Assembly: GCF_007747445.1 (NCBI RefSeq)
Contig: NZ_CP036425.1
Span: 2,030,175-2,094,174 of the forward strand
Direction of reading: 5' to 3'
DNA from: Poriferisphaera corsica
Lineage (GTDB): Bacteria; Planctomycetota; Phycisphaerae; Phycisphaerales; Phycisphaeraceae
DNA: 64,000 bases
Part shown: positions 43,766-52,610 of the stretch, piece after piece
Position numbering within the stretch: position 1 is the stretch's first letter
Layout: the number at the start of each line of letters is the position of its first letter
Translations under genes and position numbers: made by a program
Notes under the pieces: model-generated
The model's input: the letters and a program-made list of their open reading frames with translations, nothing else
Told to the model about the DNA's origin: nothing
Databases searched by the model: none

Positions 43766-45055
43766 ATGCGAGTCATGATTGCGACGGTTGGATCACGGGG
43801 TGATGTGCAGCCATATGTTGCGTTGGGTGTTGGATTGAAGGAGGCGGGCCATGAGGTGGTTGTATGCTGTCCGAGTTCGTTCAAGGAGTTTGTTGAGGGG
43901 TATGGGCTGCGGTATGGGTATATGAATAATGAGGTGATCGATTTGATACAGTCGGATTTGGGAAAGGAGCTAACGGAGAATTTGACGAATATCGTGAAGA
44001 CGATTAACGCGTTTTTCCGGTTATATAAGCAGATGGGGCCGATGCAGCAGCGGATGATTGATGATGGTGGTGAGGTGGCGAAAGAATTTGAGCCTGATGT
44101 TGTGGTGTATCATCCGAAGGCGAGCGGCGGGCCGTGGTATGCGGAGCTGGTGGATGGGAAGGCGATGATGGCTGTGCCGATGGGGATGATGGTTCCGAGT
44201 GGTGAGAAGCCTTGTATAGGGTTTCCTAACTTGCGATTAGGTTGGTTAAATCGGTTGACGTATAAGCTGGTGATGTGGCTGTCGATGAAGGGGATTCGTA
44301 AGCATATTGAGGCGTGGCGGGAGAATATGGGGTTGAAGGGAAGGAGTATCTATCGGAATTTAGTGTTTAAGAGAGATGGGGAGATGTTGCCGGTGATGCA
44401 TTGTTATAGTGGACTGGTTGGAGATGAACCGAGAGATTGGCCTGAACAATCGGTGGCGACGGGGTATTGGTTTTTGGAGCGGAATGATGGGTGGATTGCT
44501 GATGAGGGGTTGGTGAAATTTTTAGAAAGTGGGGATGGGCCGATTGTGTATGTTGGGTTTGGGAGTATGTCGGGTAAAAATCCGGAACGACGAGCGAAGG
44601 CGGTGGTTGAGGGGTTGTTGAAGGCAGGTGCTCGAGGTGTGATATCGAAGGGTTGGGGTGGGATGGCGAGCGGTGAACTGCCAGACTCTATTTATGAGAT
44701 AGATGATGTGCCGCATGATTGGCTGTTTGAGAAAGTGGATGTGGTGGTGCATCATGGTGGAGCTGGATCGACGGCTGCGGGGTTGAGAGCGGGGAAGCCG
44801 ACGATTGTTTGTCCGTTCTTTGGTGATCAGCCGTACTGGGGTAAACGGGTTTGGGAGTTGGGTGTTGGACCGAGGCCGATTCCTCAGCGAAAGATAACGG
44901 GTGAGAAGTTGACTCAAGCGATAAGAGAGGTGCTGAGTGATGAGAAAATGAAACAGAAAGCGAAGGTTCTTGGAGAACAATTGCGTGTGGAGAATGGGGT
45001 TGGTGAGGGGGTGAAATTTGTAGAGAAATATGGAGCAAATGAACGGGTTTATTGA
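43766..45055 (+). CDS. GT1-family glycosyltransferase (UGT / sterol-glucosyltransferase-like)
   Basis: The 429-residue protein has the two-domain GT-B fold. MIATVGSRGDVQPYVALGVGLKEAGHEV opens the N-domain. In the C-domain are IVYVGFGSMSGKNPERR and the donor-binding signature VDVVVHHGGAGSTAAGLRAGKPTIVCPFFGDQPYW. It resembles enzymes that glucosylate sterols or other lipids and natural products; the acceptor cannot be told. AAGGA lies 7 nt before the ATG. Its end overlaps the converging beta-propeller gene by 7 nt. Confidence 0.9.
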   Translation: MRVMIATVGSRGDVQPYVALGVGLKEAGHEVVVCCPSSFKEFVEGYGLRYGYMNNEVIDLIQSDLGKELTENLTNIVKTINAFFRLYKQMGPMQQRMIDDGGEVAKEFEPDVVVYHPKASGGPWYAELVDGKAMMAVPMGMMVPSGEKPCIGFPNLRLGWLNRLTYKLVMWLSMKGIRKHIEAWRENMGLKGRSIYRNLVFKRDGEMLPVMHCYSGLVGDEPRDWPEQSVATGYWFLERNDGWIADEGLVKFLESGDGPIVYVGFGSMSGKNPERRAKAVVEGLLKAGARGVISKGWGGMASGELPDSIYEIDDVPHDWLFEKVDVVVHHGGAGSTAAGLRAGKPTIVCPFFGDQPYWGKRVWELGVGPRPIPQRKITGEKLTQAIREVLSDEKMKQKAKVLGEQLRVENGVGEGVKFVEKYGANERVY

Positions 45056-46314
45056 AGTGAGATTTTGACAAATGAGATGGTGCCGGGGCCGTATTTACCT
45101 TCGTCGCCGGTGACAGCGATGATGTGCTGTTTGTTGGTGTTGGGGTCGGTGTGTTTGATGAGTGTGAGGCCTTCAGGACGCTTGCCTACGTCAACTTTTT
45201 TGATGAATTGTGGTGAGGTTGGGTCGGTGAAATTGTAGACGAGGATGCAGTCGCCGCGTTCGACGGCGAGGACGCCGATGATGTATGAACCGAGGCGTGC
45301 GAGTTTGATTGCTTCTGGTTCACGGCGTTTGTTGGACTTTTTCTTTGATACGTCAGGACGGATATCGTGATGAGCGAGGAAGATGGGGTCGGCGGTAAGG
45401 TTGTTCGGATCGACCCAGATGAGTTCGAAGGATTGTCCACCGAGGTTGCCAAGTTTGTCGAAGGTGCCTTCTTCGGCGGCGGCGATAAGAGCACCGAGTT
45501 GTGATGGATTGTGAGGGTTTGGAATGTTGTGGAGGATATCGAGGCCATCGGGGCCAGCGTTGAGTGAAAGTGGGGTGGCGAGCGCGATGGCGGGCTTACT
45601 TTGAAGATCGACGAGGACGAGTGAAGATTGTTCTTGAATGGTGATGGCTGCGAAGCGGGAGAGCGGATCGACGGCGACAAATTCGGGCTCGATGATGCCC
45701 AGGGGTTTACGGAGGTGTTTGGCAAGGCCGGGTAGGTCGAATGCTGGGAGCGGTGGATCGTAAGCGCGGCGTGTGGTGGTGAGATTGGTGATGTCTATGA
45801 GATGAATAGAAGCGTCGGTGGTGGTGAGAGATTCGGCTTCGTTGGCGATGATGGCGTAGCGACCATCGGGTGTGATGGCGATGGAATCGGGGTGCTGACC
45901 GACGGTTTGGTTGAGTAGTATTGTGCCACGGTTTTGTGGGGTGAGATCGAAAGCGAGGACGCGCCCGGGTAGGCCGTAATCTTGAGAGAGTACTGTGACG
46001 ATAACGATGGGACGTGAGGGATGGATGGCGACGCTGGTGGGCTCGTAGGTGGTGGGAAGGCCTTGATCGCCGGGGTGCTCGTCGTCGTGATCTTCTGCGA
46101 TGAGGGTTGGGTTGAGTGGGTCAGTGAGAGTGAATATATCAAGCGTTTTCCAGTGTGAATTGGTGGAAACAAGTGTTTGAGAAGGCGCGTGATATTGGAC
46201 AATCTCCGCGGTATAGGCGGAGATGTCGATGGTTTTGAGATGGGTTGCGGTGATGGCGGGCTGAGCGGCGAGTGAGGTTGTGAGTGAAAGTGTGAGGAGG
46301 ATATATTTAAGCAT
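45049..46314 (-). CDS. exported beta-propeller protein (choice-of-anchor I-like)
   Basis: The 421-residue product has a signal peptide (MLKYILLTLSLTTSLAAQP) and a series of repeated blades with motifs such as PTSVAIHPSRPIVIVTVL, PDSIAITPDGRYAIIANEAES and PEFVAVDPLSRFAAITIQEQ. YIIGVLAVERGDCILVYNFTDPTSP and KRPEGLTLI close the propeller. These features match secreted choice-of-anchor I/LVIVD-type proteins, which often bind surfaces or carry phosphatase-like domains; no catalytic domain is attached here. It is expected in the periplasm or outside the cell. The next gene downstream on the other strand overlaps it by 7 nt. Confidence 0.75.
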   Translation of the reverse strand: MLKYILLTLSLTTSLAAQPAITATHLKTIDISAYTAEIVQYHAPSQTLVSTNSHWKTLDIFTLTDPLNPTLIAEDHDDEHPGDQGLPTTYEPTSVAIHPSRPIVIVTVLSQDYGLPGRVLAFDLTPQNRGTILLNQTVGQHPDSIAITPDGRYAIIANEAESLTTTDASIHLIDITNLTTTRRAYDPPLPAFDLPGLAKHLRKPLGIIEPEFVAVDPLSRFAAITIQEQSSLVLVDLQSKPAIALATPLSLNAGPDGLDILHNIPNPHNPSQLGALIAAAEEGTFDKLGNLGGQSFELIWVDPNNLTADPIFLAHHDIRPDVSKKKSNKRREPEAIKLARLGSYIIGVLAVERGDCILVYNFTDPTSPQFIKKVDVGKRPEGLTLIKHTDPNTNKQHIIAVTGDEGKYGPGTISFVKISLQ

Positions 46315-46337
46315 GGGATAATCGGTCTAATTGAGGG

Positions 46338-47180
46338 TTAGTCGGTGGCTGGGCCGAAGGGATTCCAGATGAGGTTGGTTTTGTTCCAGTTGTTGATGGA
46401 AGGGTTTTCGGGGTTGATTGTCTCATCTTGGGAGAAGTGCGCGGCGTGACCATCGGCGAAGACGAGGTGTCCGCCATTAGAATGACGGCCAGCGAAACGC
46501 TTCCAGTCGGTGCGACCTCGGCCTAGTTCAGATTCGTTAACGCTGTCGTAGAAGGGGTTGTCTTTGTCTACTTCATCTTGGGTTGTGCGGATTTCGAGCA
46601 TAATGATGGTTGATGATGCATTGCGGATGTTGTCGAGCATGACTCGGCAGTCCGGGTTGTGTTTGAAGGAGGATGATTCACCTCTGATTGAGGGAACTTC
46701 TTTGTTAAGCTCAGAGTTGGTGACATAGTTGAAGAAGTAGTGGCCAGAACCTGCATTGAAAGGTGCGTTGGCGGGTATGTCTGCGGAAGGGTCAAAAAAG
46801 ATTGAGTCGGATCCTTCGATAAGAATCTCGGGTTTTGTAGAAGCTTTGGCGGAGAGTTCGCGGTACTTGGGTTGGCCAACATATGGGGGGACGAGGTTGC
46901 CCCACCACTTGTCATGGAGGAGGCCGTTGTAGCCTTTTTTGACGGCGCCGGGTTCTTTTTCACCTTCCCAAGGGAGGAGTCCGCGTTCGTCGTTTGTGGC
47001 CATGGTTGTGGCGAGGCCCCACTGACGTAGATTGGACATTGATTTGAGGGCGGCAGCGGTATTGCGTGCGGAACCTAGTGCGGGGAGCAGGATACCGATT
47101 AGCATCGCAATAATCGAAATGACAACTAAAAGTTCAATGAGTGTGAATGCGTTGTTTGATTTATTTGATATGTTGTGCAT
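46338..47180 (-). CDS. prepilin-type (N-terminal methylation) protein with H-X9-DG C-terminus
   Basis: The 280-residue protein has a prepilin leader and helix: NNAFTLIELLVVISIIAMLIGILLPAL, cleaved before Phe and methylated in type IV pilin and type II secretion pseudopilins. The C-terminus GRHSNGGHLVFADGHAAHF is the H-X9-DG motif of the large planctomycete pseudopilin family. The start ATG at 47180 has GGAG 6 nt upstream; the open frame continuing to 47600 is non-coding. It lies just downstream of a PEP-CTERM gene on the same strand and may be a cell-surface component. Confidence 0.88.
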   Translation of the reverse strand: MHNISNKSNNAFTLIELLVVISIIAMLIGILLPALGSARNTAAALKSMSNLRQWGLATTMATNDERGLLPWEGEKEPGAVKKGYNGLLHDKWWGNLVPPYVGQPKYRELSAKASTKPEILIEGSDSIFFDPSADIPANAPFNAGSGHYFFNYVTNSELNKEVPSIRGESSSFKHNPDCRVMLDNIRNASSTIIMLEIRTTQDEVDKDNPFYDSVNESELGRGRTDWKRFAGRHSNGGHLVFADGHAAHFSQDETINPENPSINNWNKTNLIWNPFGPATD

Positions 47181-47298
47181 GTTTATCTCCGTGTTGTTGA
47201 GTGAGATTATGCGGTGTGAATGTTTGTATGGCGTTACGGGCATGTTAGGAGTGATAGAAATGTCTGTGATATGAGAGTTGGGGGTTAGGTTTGTAAGT

Positions 47299-47328
47299 AA
47301 AAACGCTGACCGTGAAGGCCAGCGTTTT
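47299..47328 (-). terminator. intrinsic terminator after the second PEP-CTERM gene
   Basis: AACGCTGGCC pairs with GGTCAGCGTT (one G-T) on the minus strand around TTCAC, followed by T5. It separates the PEP-CTERM gene from the prepilin gene. Confidence 0.8.
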
Positions 47329-47349
47329 GTTGTTTGGTTATGTGTGAGA

Positions 47350-48162
47350 TTATTTGCGTCGTGAGAGGATGGCGAGTGTGCCGAGGGATAGTAGTGCGAG
47401 TGAGGCTGGTTCCGGGATGGTGACGCCGAAGGCTGAGAAATCTTGTGAGAATGCGCCACTGCCCCAGGTGTTGGCTGCGCCGAAGGATGAGGATGAGCCG
47501 TCGTTGTAGTTGGCGATATCGTAGGGTATTTGCAGTGAGTTTTCGTATTTGAAGACTTCTTGGCTGTTGACGCCGCCGGATGCGCCGCCGGTATCTTCAC
47601 CGATGGGGCCGAAGAGGGTTGTGTTGTCGCTTGTGGTAAGGGTGAGGTTCCAGTTGCTGTTGCCGACGGAGAAGATGCCGCCGTCGTCGGTGGATGAGGA
47701 GGCGATGAGGTTGGTGTCGCCTGCGTAGATGTGCGCCCAGTTATCGCCTGATGCGAAGTTGGTTGTGGTGTCGGAGCCGTTGACGATGATTGAGCCGGAT
47801 TCGTGTGCGATGGTCATTTCTTCGGCGAATGTGATGATAGTGCCAGCGGTGAGCGACGACCAGAAAGCGTTGTTTGAGAGGGTAAGTGAGCCTGAGGTGC
47901 CATCTTCTTCCCATGCGAGAGTGGCGCCGGTGAGGTCGACGGTCGAGCCGGAAGTACCATCGCCGAGGACGGTGAGTTCGAACCAGTTGCCACCGTTGCC
48001 GAGGACTGTGCCGAGGGTGGTGTCTGATTTATCGTTTTTAAGAAATTTGGTTGAGCCAACAGCGTTGTATTCGTTGAGGATGACGGAGGGGCCGGAATAT
48101 GCAGCGAAGGCTGAGGTGGTGAGAAGTGCAGCTGTAGCAAGTGCGATTGATTTAGCGATCAT
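47350..48162 (-). CDS. PEP-CTERM sorted exported protein
   Basis: The 270-residue product has a signal peptide (MIAKSIALATAALLTTSAFA) and a Gly/Ser/Thr-rich beta domain beginning SVILNEYNAVGS, which resembles lamin-tail-type domains. It ends with the sorting signal IPEPASLALLSLGTLAILSRRK. The near-identical signal on the protein at 5868-6479 suggests the same exosortase handles both. ATG 48162 is preceded by GGAG 6 nt upstream, the same arrangement as the prepilin gene next to it. The frame extends to 48282 but lacks a second start with a good site. Confidence 0.87.
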   Translation of the reverse strand: MIAKSIALATAALLTTSAFAAYSGPSVILNEYNAVGSTKFLKNDKSDTTLGTVLGNGGNWFELTVLGDGTSGSTVDLTGATLAWEEDGTSGSLTLSNNAFWSSLTAGTIITFAEEMTIAHESGSIIVNGSDTTTNFASGDNWAHIYAGDTNLIASSSTDDGGIFSVGNSNWNLTLTTSDNTTLFGPIGEDTGGASGGVNSQEVFKYENSLQIPYDIANYNDGSSSSFGAANTWGSGAFSQDFSAFGVTIPEPASLALLSLGTLAILSRRK

Positions 48163-48455
48163 CTTTATCTCCATTTTGATGAATGACAGCAAAAGTTTGC
48201 TGATCGTTTCCAAGAAAGTGGTGACATGATGAGCTAGTCGCGTTTGAGATGTGTCATAGGTTTGTGAGATTTTAATGAGCAAGGTGCAGACAGCGAAAAA
48301 GAAGGCTTTTTAAAGGATATACCTGATTATTTGTGATTGCTTATGCATTAAGTCTGGGTTCTTGTCGGAAGAAGGCTTTTATTGAGTTGTGATATTCACG
48401 TAAGATGATTGATGACGTGCTTTTTTTGTGATTGCGAGTCAGAGCCAGGAGCAGT

Positions 48456-49070
48456 GTGTTGTTTATCGAATTTTTAGTTACTTCGTTGATTGTTATTTTG
48501 CTGCCTGGGACGGGCGTGCTTTACACGATCACGGTCGGGTTGAGGAATGGTGTGAGAATGAGCATATTTGCTGCGCTTGGTTGCACATTTGGAATCGTGC
48601 CGCACGTGATTGCATGTTTGACGGGGTTGGCGGTATTACTGCATGCGAGTTCGGTTGCTTTCACTGCGATCAAATACATTGGTGTTTTGTATTTGTTTTA
48701 CATGGCATGGATGACGTTTAAGGATCGTGAAGGGATGGTTATTGATGATGAGAAGTCGATGGTGAAGCGAGATTGTTTGGGTGTAGTCAGAAGTGGGGTC
48801 TTGTTGAATATATTAAACCCAAAGTTATCGCTGTTTTTCTTGGCTTTTTTGCCACAGTTTGTGCCGAGCTATGAGGTGAATCCGACGTTTCGAATGATGT
48901 GGATGGCGTTGATTTTTATGGGGATGACGTTTGTTGTCTTTATTGGATATGGTGTGTTTGCTGCGGCAGCGCGTCAGTATGTGATAAGCAAGCCGAGTGT
49001 GATGGCTTGGCTGCGGAGGGGTTTTGCTGCCACGTTTGGCGTTTTGGGTGTGCGGTTAGCGATTGATTGA
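48456..49070 (+). CDS. LysE/RhtB-family amino-acid exporter
   Basis: The ~205-residue protein has six hydrophobic segments in the LysE pattern: IEFLVTSLIVILLPGTGVLY, then AALGCTFGIVPHVI, AIKYIGVLYLFYMAWM, GVLLNILNPKLSLFFLAFLPQFV and the C-terminal pair ending VLGVRLAID. LNPK and FLPQF are the family signature. It would export an amino acid or a similar solute. AGGAG is 4 nt before the GTG at 48456 and 7 nt before a TTG at 48459; either could start the protein. Confidence 0.9.
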   Translation: MLFIEFLVTSLIVILLPGTGVLYTITVGLRNGVRMSIFAALGCTFGIVPHVIACLTGLAVLLHASSVAFTAIKYIGVLYLFYMAWMTFKDREGMVIDDEKSMVKRDCLGVVRSGVLLNILNPKLSLFFLAFLPQFVPSYEVNPTFRMMWMALIFMGMTFVVFIGYGVFAAAARQYVISKPSVMAWLRRGFAATFGVLGVRLAID

Positions 49071-49075
49071 TGGGG

Positions 49076-49321
49076 TTATGTGTATTGCCATTTGGGGTGG
49101 CGACATTGCCCGGGGATGAGGACGAGGTCGATGATTTGTCCGATGAGAAAGAGGCCGCCGGTGAGAAGCCAGAGGATGCCGGTGACCCATCTGCCGGAGT
49201 AGAAGCGATGGACTCCAAATAAGCCGAGGAAGCAGAGAAACCAGAAGATGTAAGCAAACTCCGGTTTAGGAGTGTGGATGATGGGATCGGCGTTTGGACA
49301 ATTGCAATTGGGGCAGTTCAT
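49076..49321 (-). CDS. TM2-domain protein 2 with a Cys-rich N-terminus
   Basis: The 81-residue protein carries a short N-terminal Cys motif (MNCPNCNCPNADP), then a TM2 domain: EFAYIFWFLCFLGLFGVHRF, SGRWVTGILWLLTGGLFLIG and IDLVLIPGQC. It is a paralogue of the protein at 43425-43634 and converges with the LysE-type gene, whose end lies 5 nt away. Function unknown. Confidence 0.85.
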   Translation of the reverse strand: MNCPNCNCPNADPIIHTPKPEFAYIFWFLCFLGLFGVHRFYSGRWVTGILWLLTGGLFLIGQIIDLVLIPGQCRHPKWQYT

Positions 49322-49500
49322 GAAGGAATCCCGGAGAAATTTAGGTGTGAAGATAAGGGGGTTACGTGATTGTTTGCGAACGTACTATTGGAGTTATGAG
49401 CTTACGTTGTGACACATCACTCGTATGTATTATTGAAGTATGTGGATTTTCACGTCGCGATTAATTGTGGTGATTTTTGCAGGCACTTGATCATTGATTG

Positions 49501-49533
49501 GGAAGACACCTCATGACCGGCGGTCATGGGCTT
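49501..49533 (-). repeat. 33-nt palindromic element, copy C
   Basis: On the minus strand: AAGCCCATGACCGCCGGTC, then ATGAGGTGTCTTCC. It differs from copy A at one of 33 positions and lies 23 nt after the stop codon of the ABC ATPase gene, in the same orientation relative to that gene as copies A and B to theirs. Confidence 0.7.
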
Positions 49534-49556
49534 GAAGTTGATCTGATGAACAATCC

Positions 49557-50264
49557 TTAGGCGGTGGTGGGTTGCATCATTTCGTCGCGGTCAAGTTTGC
49601 CGTCTTTGAGGCGGATGATGCGCTGGCAGCGGTCGGCGACGGATTCGTCGTGGGTGACCATGATGATGGTGAGGCCACCGCGGTGAAGGTCGTCGAACAT
49701 GTTGAGAATGTCGTTGCCGGTTTTGGAGTCGAGGTTGCCGGTGGGTTCGTCTGCAAGGAGGATGGCGGGTTTGTTGACGAGTGCGCGAGCGATGGCGACA
49801 CGCTGCATCTGGCCACCTGAGAGTTGTGATGGGCGGTGTGTGAGCCGATCGGAGAGGCTGACTTTTGAGAGTGCGTCTTTGGCGGCTTCCTCGCGTAGGT
49901 GTTTGGGTAGGCCTTGATAGAAGAGGGGGACTTGTACGTTTTCGAGAACGGTGAGTTGTGGGATGAGATTGAAGGCTTGGAAGACGAAGCCGAGTTTTTG
50001 GCCGCGGATTTGTGAGAGATCTTCGTCGTTCATTTGGGCGACATTGGTGCCATCGACAAGATAATCGCCTTTGGTGGGTCGATCGAGACAACCAAGCATG
50101 TTCATGAGGGTGGATTTGCCGGAGCCTGAGGGTCCCATGATGGCGAGGTATTGGCCTTCGGGGATGGTGACGGATACGCCGTCGAGTGCGTGGACTGCAG
50201 GGGCGTCTTTGTTCTTTTGGTAGATTTTGTAGACGTCATTGATGACAGCGACTGGCTTGGACAC
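49557..50264 (-). CDS. ABC transporter ATP-binding protein (MacB/LolD-like)
   Basis: The 235-residue ATPase has Walker [10 protein letters not shown], the Q-loop [13 protein letters not shown], the signature [15 protein letters not shown], Walker [13 protein letters not shown] and the switch His in MVTHDES. The closest group is the MacB/LolD/FtsE type, which moves lipoproteins, antibiotics or peptides and has an FtsX-like permease partner. No permease gene is adjacent, so it is an orphan here. The start is GTG with AAGG 7 nt upstream. A TATAAT on the minus strand at 50300-50305 gives a leader of about 30 nt. Confidence 0.92.
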   Translation of the reverse strand: MSKPVAVINDVYKIYQKNKDAPAVHALDGVSVTIPEGQYLAIMGPSGSGKSTLMNMLGCLDRPTKGDYLVDGTNVAQMNDEDLSQIRGQKLGFVFQAFNLIPQLTVLENVQVPLFYQGLPKHLREEAAKDALSKVSLSDRLTHRPSQLSGGQMQRVAIARALVNKPAILLADEPTGNLDSKTGNDILNMFDDLHRGGLTIIMVTHDESVADRCQRIIRLKDGKLDRDEMMQPTTA

Positions 50265-50352
50265 GGAATGGCCTTTCGTTGGAAGCGGGCGAGATTTTTA
50301 TTATACAGGCTGAGGCATGGGGATGCGTGCGACTTTTGTGCGGATTTTGGGT

Positions 50353-51279
50353 TTAAACGGGTGCTGCAACGGATTCGATGATTTGTTGCATGATGCGTTG
50401 CGAGGTGATGCCGCCGGTGTCGTGGATGTAGTTTTTGGGTGTGATGCGGTGAGCGAGGACGGGGATGATGTTGTCGGCGATGTCGTCAGGTGTGACGTAG
50501 TCGCGGGAGTTGAGGAGTGCGGTTGCTTTGGCAGCGTGGATGAGTGCGAGTGAACCGCGGGTTGAGACGCCGATTTGGATTTGGTCGTTGGTGCGTGAAG
50601 CATTGGCGATGGCGACGATATAGTCGATGAGTGTTTGATCAATGGTGATGTTCTGGGCTTGTTGCTGAAGCTCGATGATGGTCTGGATGGACATGACGGG
50701 TTTGAGGCTTTTGAGTTCGGTGCGTGAAGGGTCGCGTGTGAGGACTTGTGCTTCGTCTTCGGGTGAGGGGTAGCCGAGGGAGATGCGCATGAGGAACCGG
50801 TCGAGCTGGGATTCGGGGAGGAAGTATGTGCCTTCGAATTCATAGGGGTTTTGTGTGGCGATGACGCAGAATGGTGGTGGGAGGTGGTGTGTCGTGCCGT
50901 CGATTGAGATTTGTGATTCAGACATGACTTCAAGGAGGGCTGATTGGGTTCTCGGTGTTGTGCGGTTGATTTCGTCGGCGAGGACGATGTTGGCGAAGAT
51001 GGGGCCGGGCTTGAAGTTGAATTCAGTTTTGTGCTGATCGAAGATGGTGACGCCGAGGATGTCTGCGGGGAGCATGTCTGGGGTGAGTTGTATGCGGGCG
51101 ATGGAGCCGTCGATTGATTTGGCGAGTGCGGATGCGAGCATGGTTTTGCCAACGCCGGGGACGTCCTCAATGAGGAGGTGTCCTTGAGCGATGAGGCAGG
51201 TGATGATTCGGTCAACGGCCTTGGGGTTGCCGAAGAAGCATCGGGCGATATTGTCACGAAGTGGTTGTAGGCTTTGCAT
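50353..51279 (-). CDS. MoxR-family AAA+ ATPase
   Basis: The 308-residue protein carries Walker A LIEDVPGVGKT, Walker B NIVLADEINRTTPRTQSALLE, sensor 1 VIATQNPYEFEGTYFLPESQLDRF and the MoxR C-terminal lid with GVSTRGSLALIHAAKA. MoxR ATPases are chaperones that activate metal enzymes or secreted complexes and usually lie beside DUF58 and von Willebrand A genes; these are missing here. It follows a 408-nt gap. Confidence 0.93.
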   Translation of the reverse strand: MQSLQPLRDNIARCFFGNPKAVDRIITCLIAQGHLLIEDVPGVGKTMLASALAKSIDGSIARIQLTPDMLPADILGVTIFDQHKTEFNFKPGPIFANIVLADEINRTTPRTQSALLEVMSESQISIDGTTHHLPPPFCVIATQNPYEFEGTYFLPESQLDRFLMRISLGYPSPEDEAQVLTRDPSRTELKSLKPVMSIQTIIELQQQAQNITIDQTLIDYIVAIANASRTNDQIQIGVSTRGSLALIHAAKATALLNSRDYVTPDDIADNIIPVLAHRITPKNYIHDTGGITSQRIMQQIIESVAAPV

Positions 51280-51687
51280 GTTTGTGGTGTCGTCCCGGGG
51301 AAAAATTACAGGCTAAGAACACTATCGATGATTACTGACGTCAATAGATGAGGGTGTGCGTTAATTCGCGTGAGGAATTGGGTAGATTGAGGATAATGAA
51401 AAAGTGGGAAAGTGTGAAGAGGTAAATCGTTTGCGGATTACCGGACGGGTGTGGTGTGTTATCGGGCGAGAAAAGTGGTGTAGTGGTTGAATTTAGGGAT
51501 GGTTGGGGGGAATTAGGGCCCAAGGGAGGGAGGTTGCCGATAGAATGATAGTGAATGGATTCAATTATTGGGGCGAGAATTGTATCGATCGGGGATGGCG
51601 AAGGATCGCATTGTTGGGAGGGGAACCAGTCTAGGGCAGTGAAGATGTGAGAAACTGTCTACAAAAGGATGCAAGTAAGAGGCGCGC
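51280..51687. other. 408-nt non-coding gap before cdaA
   Basis: I see no gene. It is the divergent promoter region of the MoxR gene (minus) and cdaA (plus). No intrinsic terminator or known riboswitch was recognised. Confidence 0.4.
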
Positions 51688-52596
51688 GTGTCAGAACGTT
51701 TTAACCAGCTTTGGGGGCGAATTGAGAGCTATGTGAGCACCCAGCCGTTCCAGGTGTTTGTGGAGCTGGCGATCATATGGTTGGTTGTATACGTGATATG
51801 GCGATTTTTGAGGGGTACGAGGGGGGCGCGTGTAATTAAAGGGCTGGCGGTCATTCTTGTTGCGGTGGTGTTGATCAATTTTATTAGTAGCGGTAGCAAG
51901 TTTGAGCGGCTGGATTTTTTGTCGAGCAACTTTTTGACGGTCGTTTCGTTGATGCTGGTGATTGTGTTTCAGCCAGAATTAAGGCGAGCGTTGGTTCGGT
52001 TGGGTGAAGCGAATTTCTTCAAGCAGACAGGTCTTAGGAAGGCAAGGTTGATTGAGGAGGTTTTGGCGTCAGTGGCGTATATGTCACGGAACAAGATTGG
52101 GGCACTGATCGCGATTGAGCGCCAGGTAGGATTACGCGGGGTCGTTGAGGCGGGGACGAGCTTGAATGCAGAGATTAGCCGAGAGTTGCTGCAGACGATA
52201 TTCTGGCCGGGGAGTGCGCTGCATGATATGGGGGTTGTGATTCGGGGTGATCATATTGCAGCGGCAGGTGTGCAGTTCCCACTAGCTGAGGGGGAGAAAA
52301 TACCTTCAGAATTGGGTTCACGGCACAGAGCAGCGATTGGATTGTCACAAGAGGCGGATGCGCTGGTAATTGTGGTGAGTGAGGAGACGGGGATCATCGG
52401 GCTGGCAGAACGGGGGGAATTACGTCGCGGCTTCACGATTGACGAGCTACGCCCTGTGTTGACGAAAGAACTTGGGAAGCTGAATATTGATGTGGTGGAT
52501 GATGAGATTGCAGCTGGTGTGGGCGGGGTCGAGAGTGGTGGTGTTGAGGGGAAGAAAAAGAAGGTGAAGGAAAAGAAGACTGAAGAGGGTGGATGA
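51688..52596 (+). CDS. cdaA: CdaA-type diadenylate cyclase with altered DGA motif
   Basis: CdaA makes cyclic di-AMP from two ATP at the membrane. Three hydrophobic segments (about 23-39, 50-65, 82-94) precede a DisA_N catalytic domain. The RHR motif (Arg212, His213, Arg214 in GSRHRAAIGLS) is intact. The DGA motif, normally LHDGAVIIRGD, reads LHDMGVVIRGD: Asp180 is kept, but Gly-Ala is replaced by Met181-Gly182. The C-terminus is a lysine-rich tail. It starts with GTG after GAGG. Its stop overlaps or nearly touches the start of the next gene, as in cdaA-cdaR operons of Firmicutes. Confidence 0.92.
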   Translation: MSERFNQLWGRIESYVSTQPFQVFVELAIIWLVVYVIWRFLRGTRGARVIKGLAVILVAVVLINFISSGSKFERLDFLSSNFLTVVSLMLVIVFQPELRRALVRLGEANFFKQTGLRKARLIEEVLASVAYMSRNKIGALIAIERQVGLRGVVEAGTSLNAEISRELLQTIFWPGSALHDMGVVIRGDHIAAAGVQFPLAEGEKIPSELGSRHRAAIGLSQEADALVIVVSEETGIIGLAERGELRRGFTIDELRPVLTKELGKLNIDVVDDEIAAGVGGVESGGVEGKKKKVKEKKTEEGG

Positions 52597-52610
52597 TCCA
52601 GGTTTGTAAC

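Noticed and set aside
47181-47600. 140-residue N-terminal extension of the prepilin protein
   Set aside because: The extension covers a terminator and the end of the PEP-CTERM gene; the pilin start MHNISNKS has a clear ribosome site.
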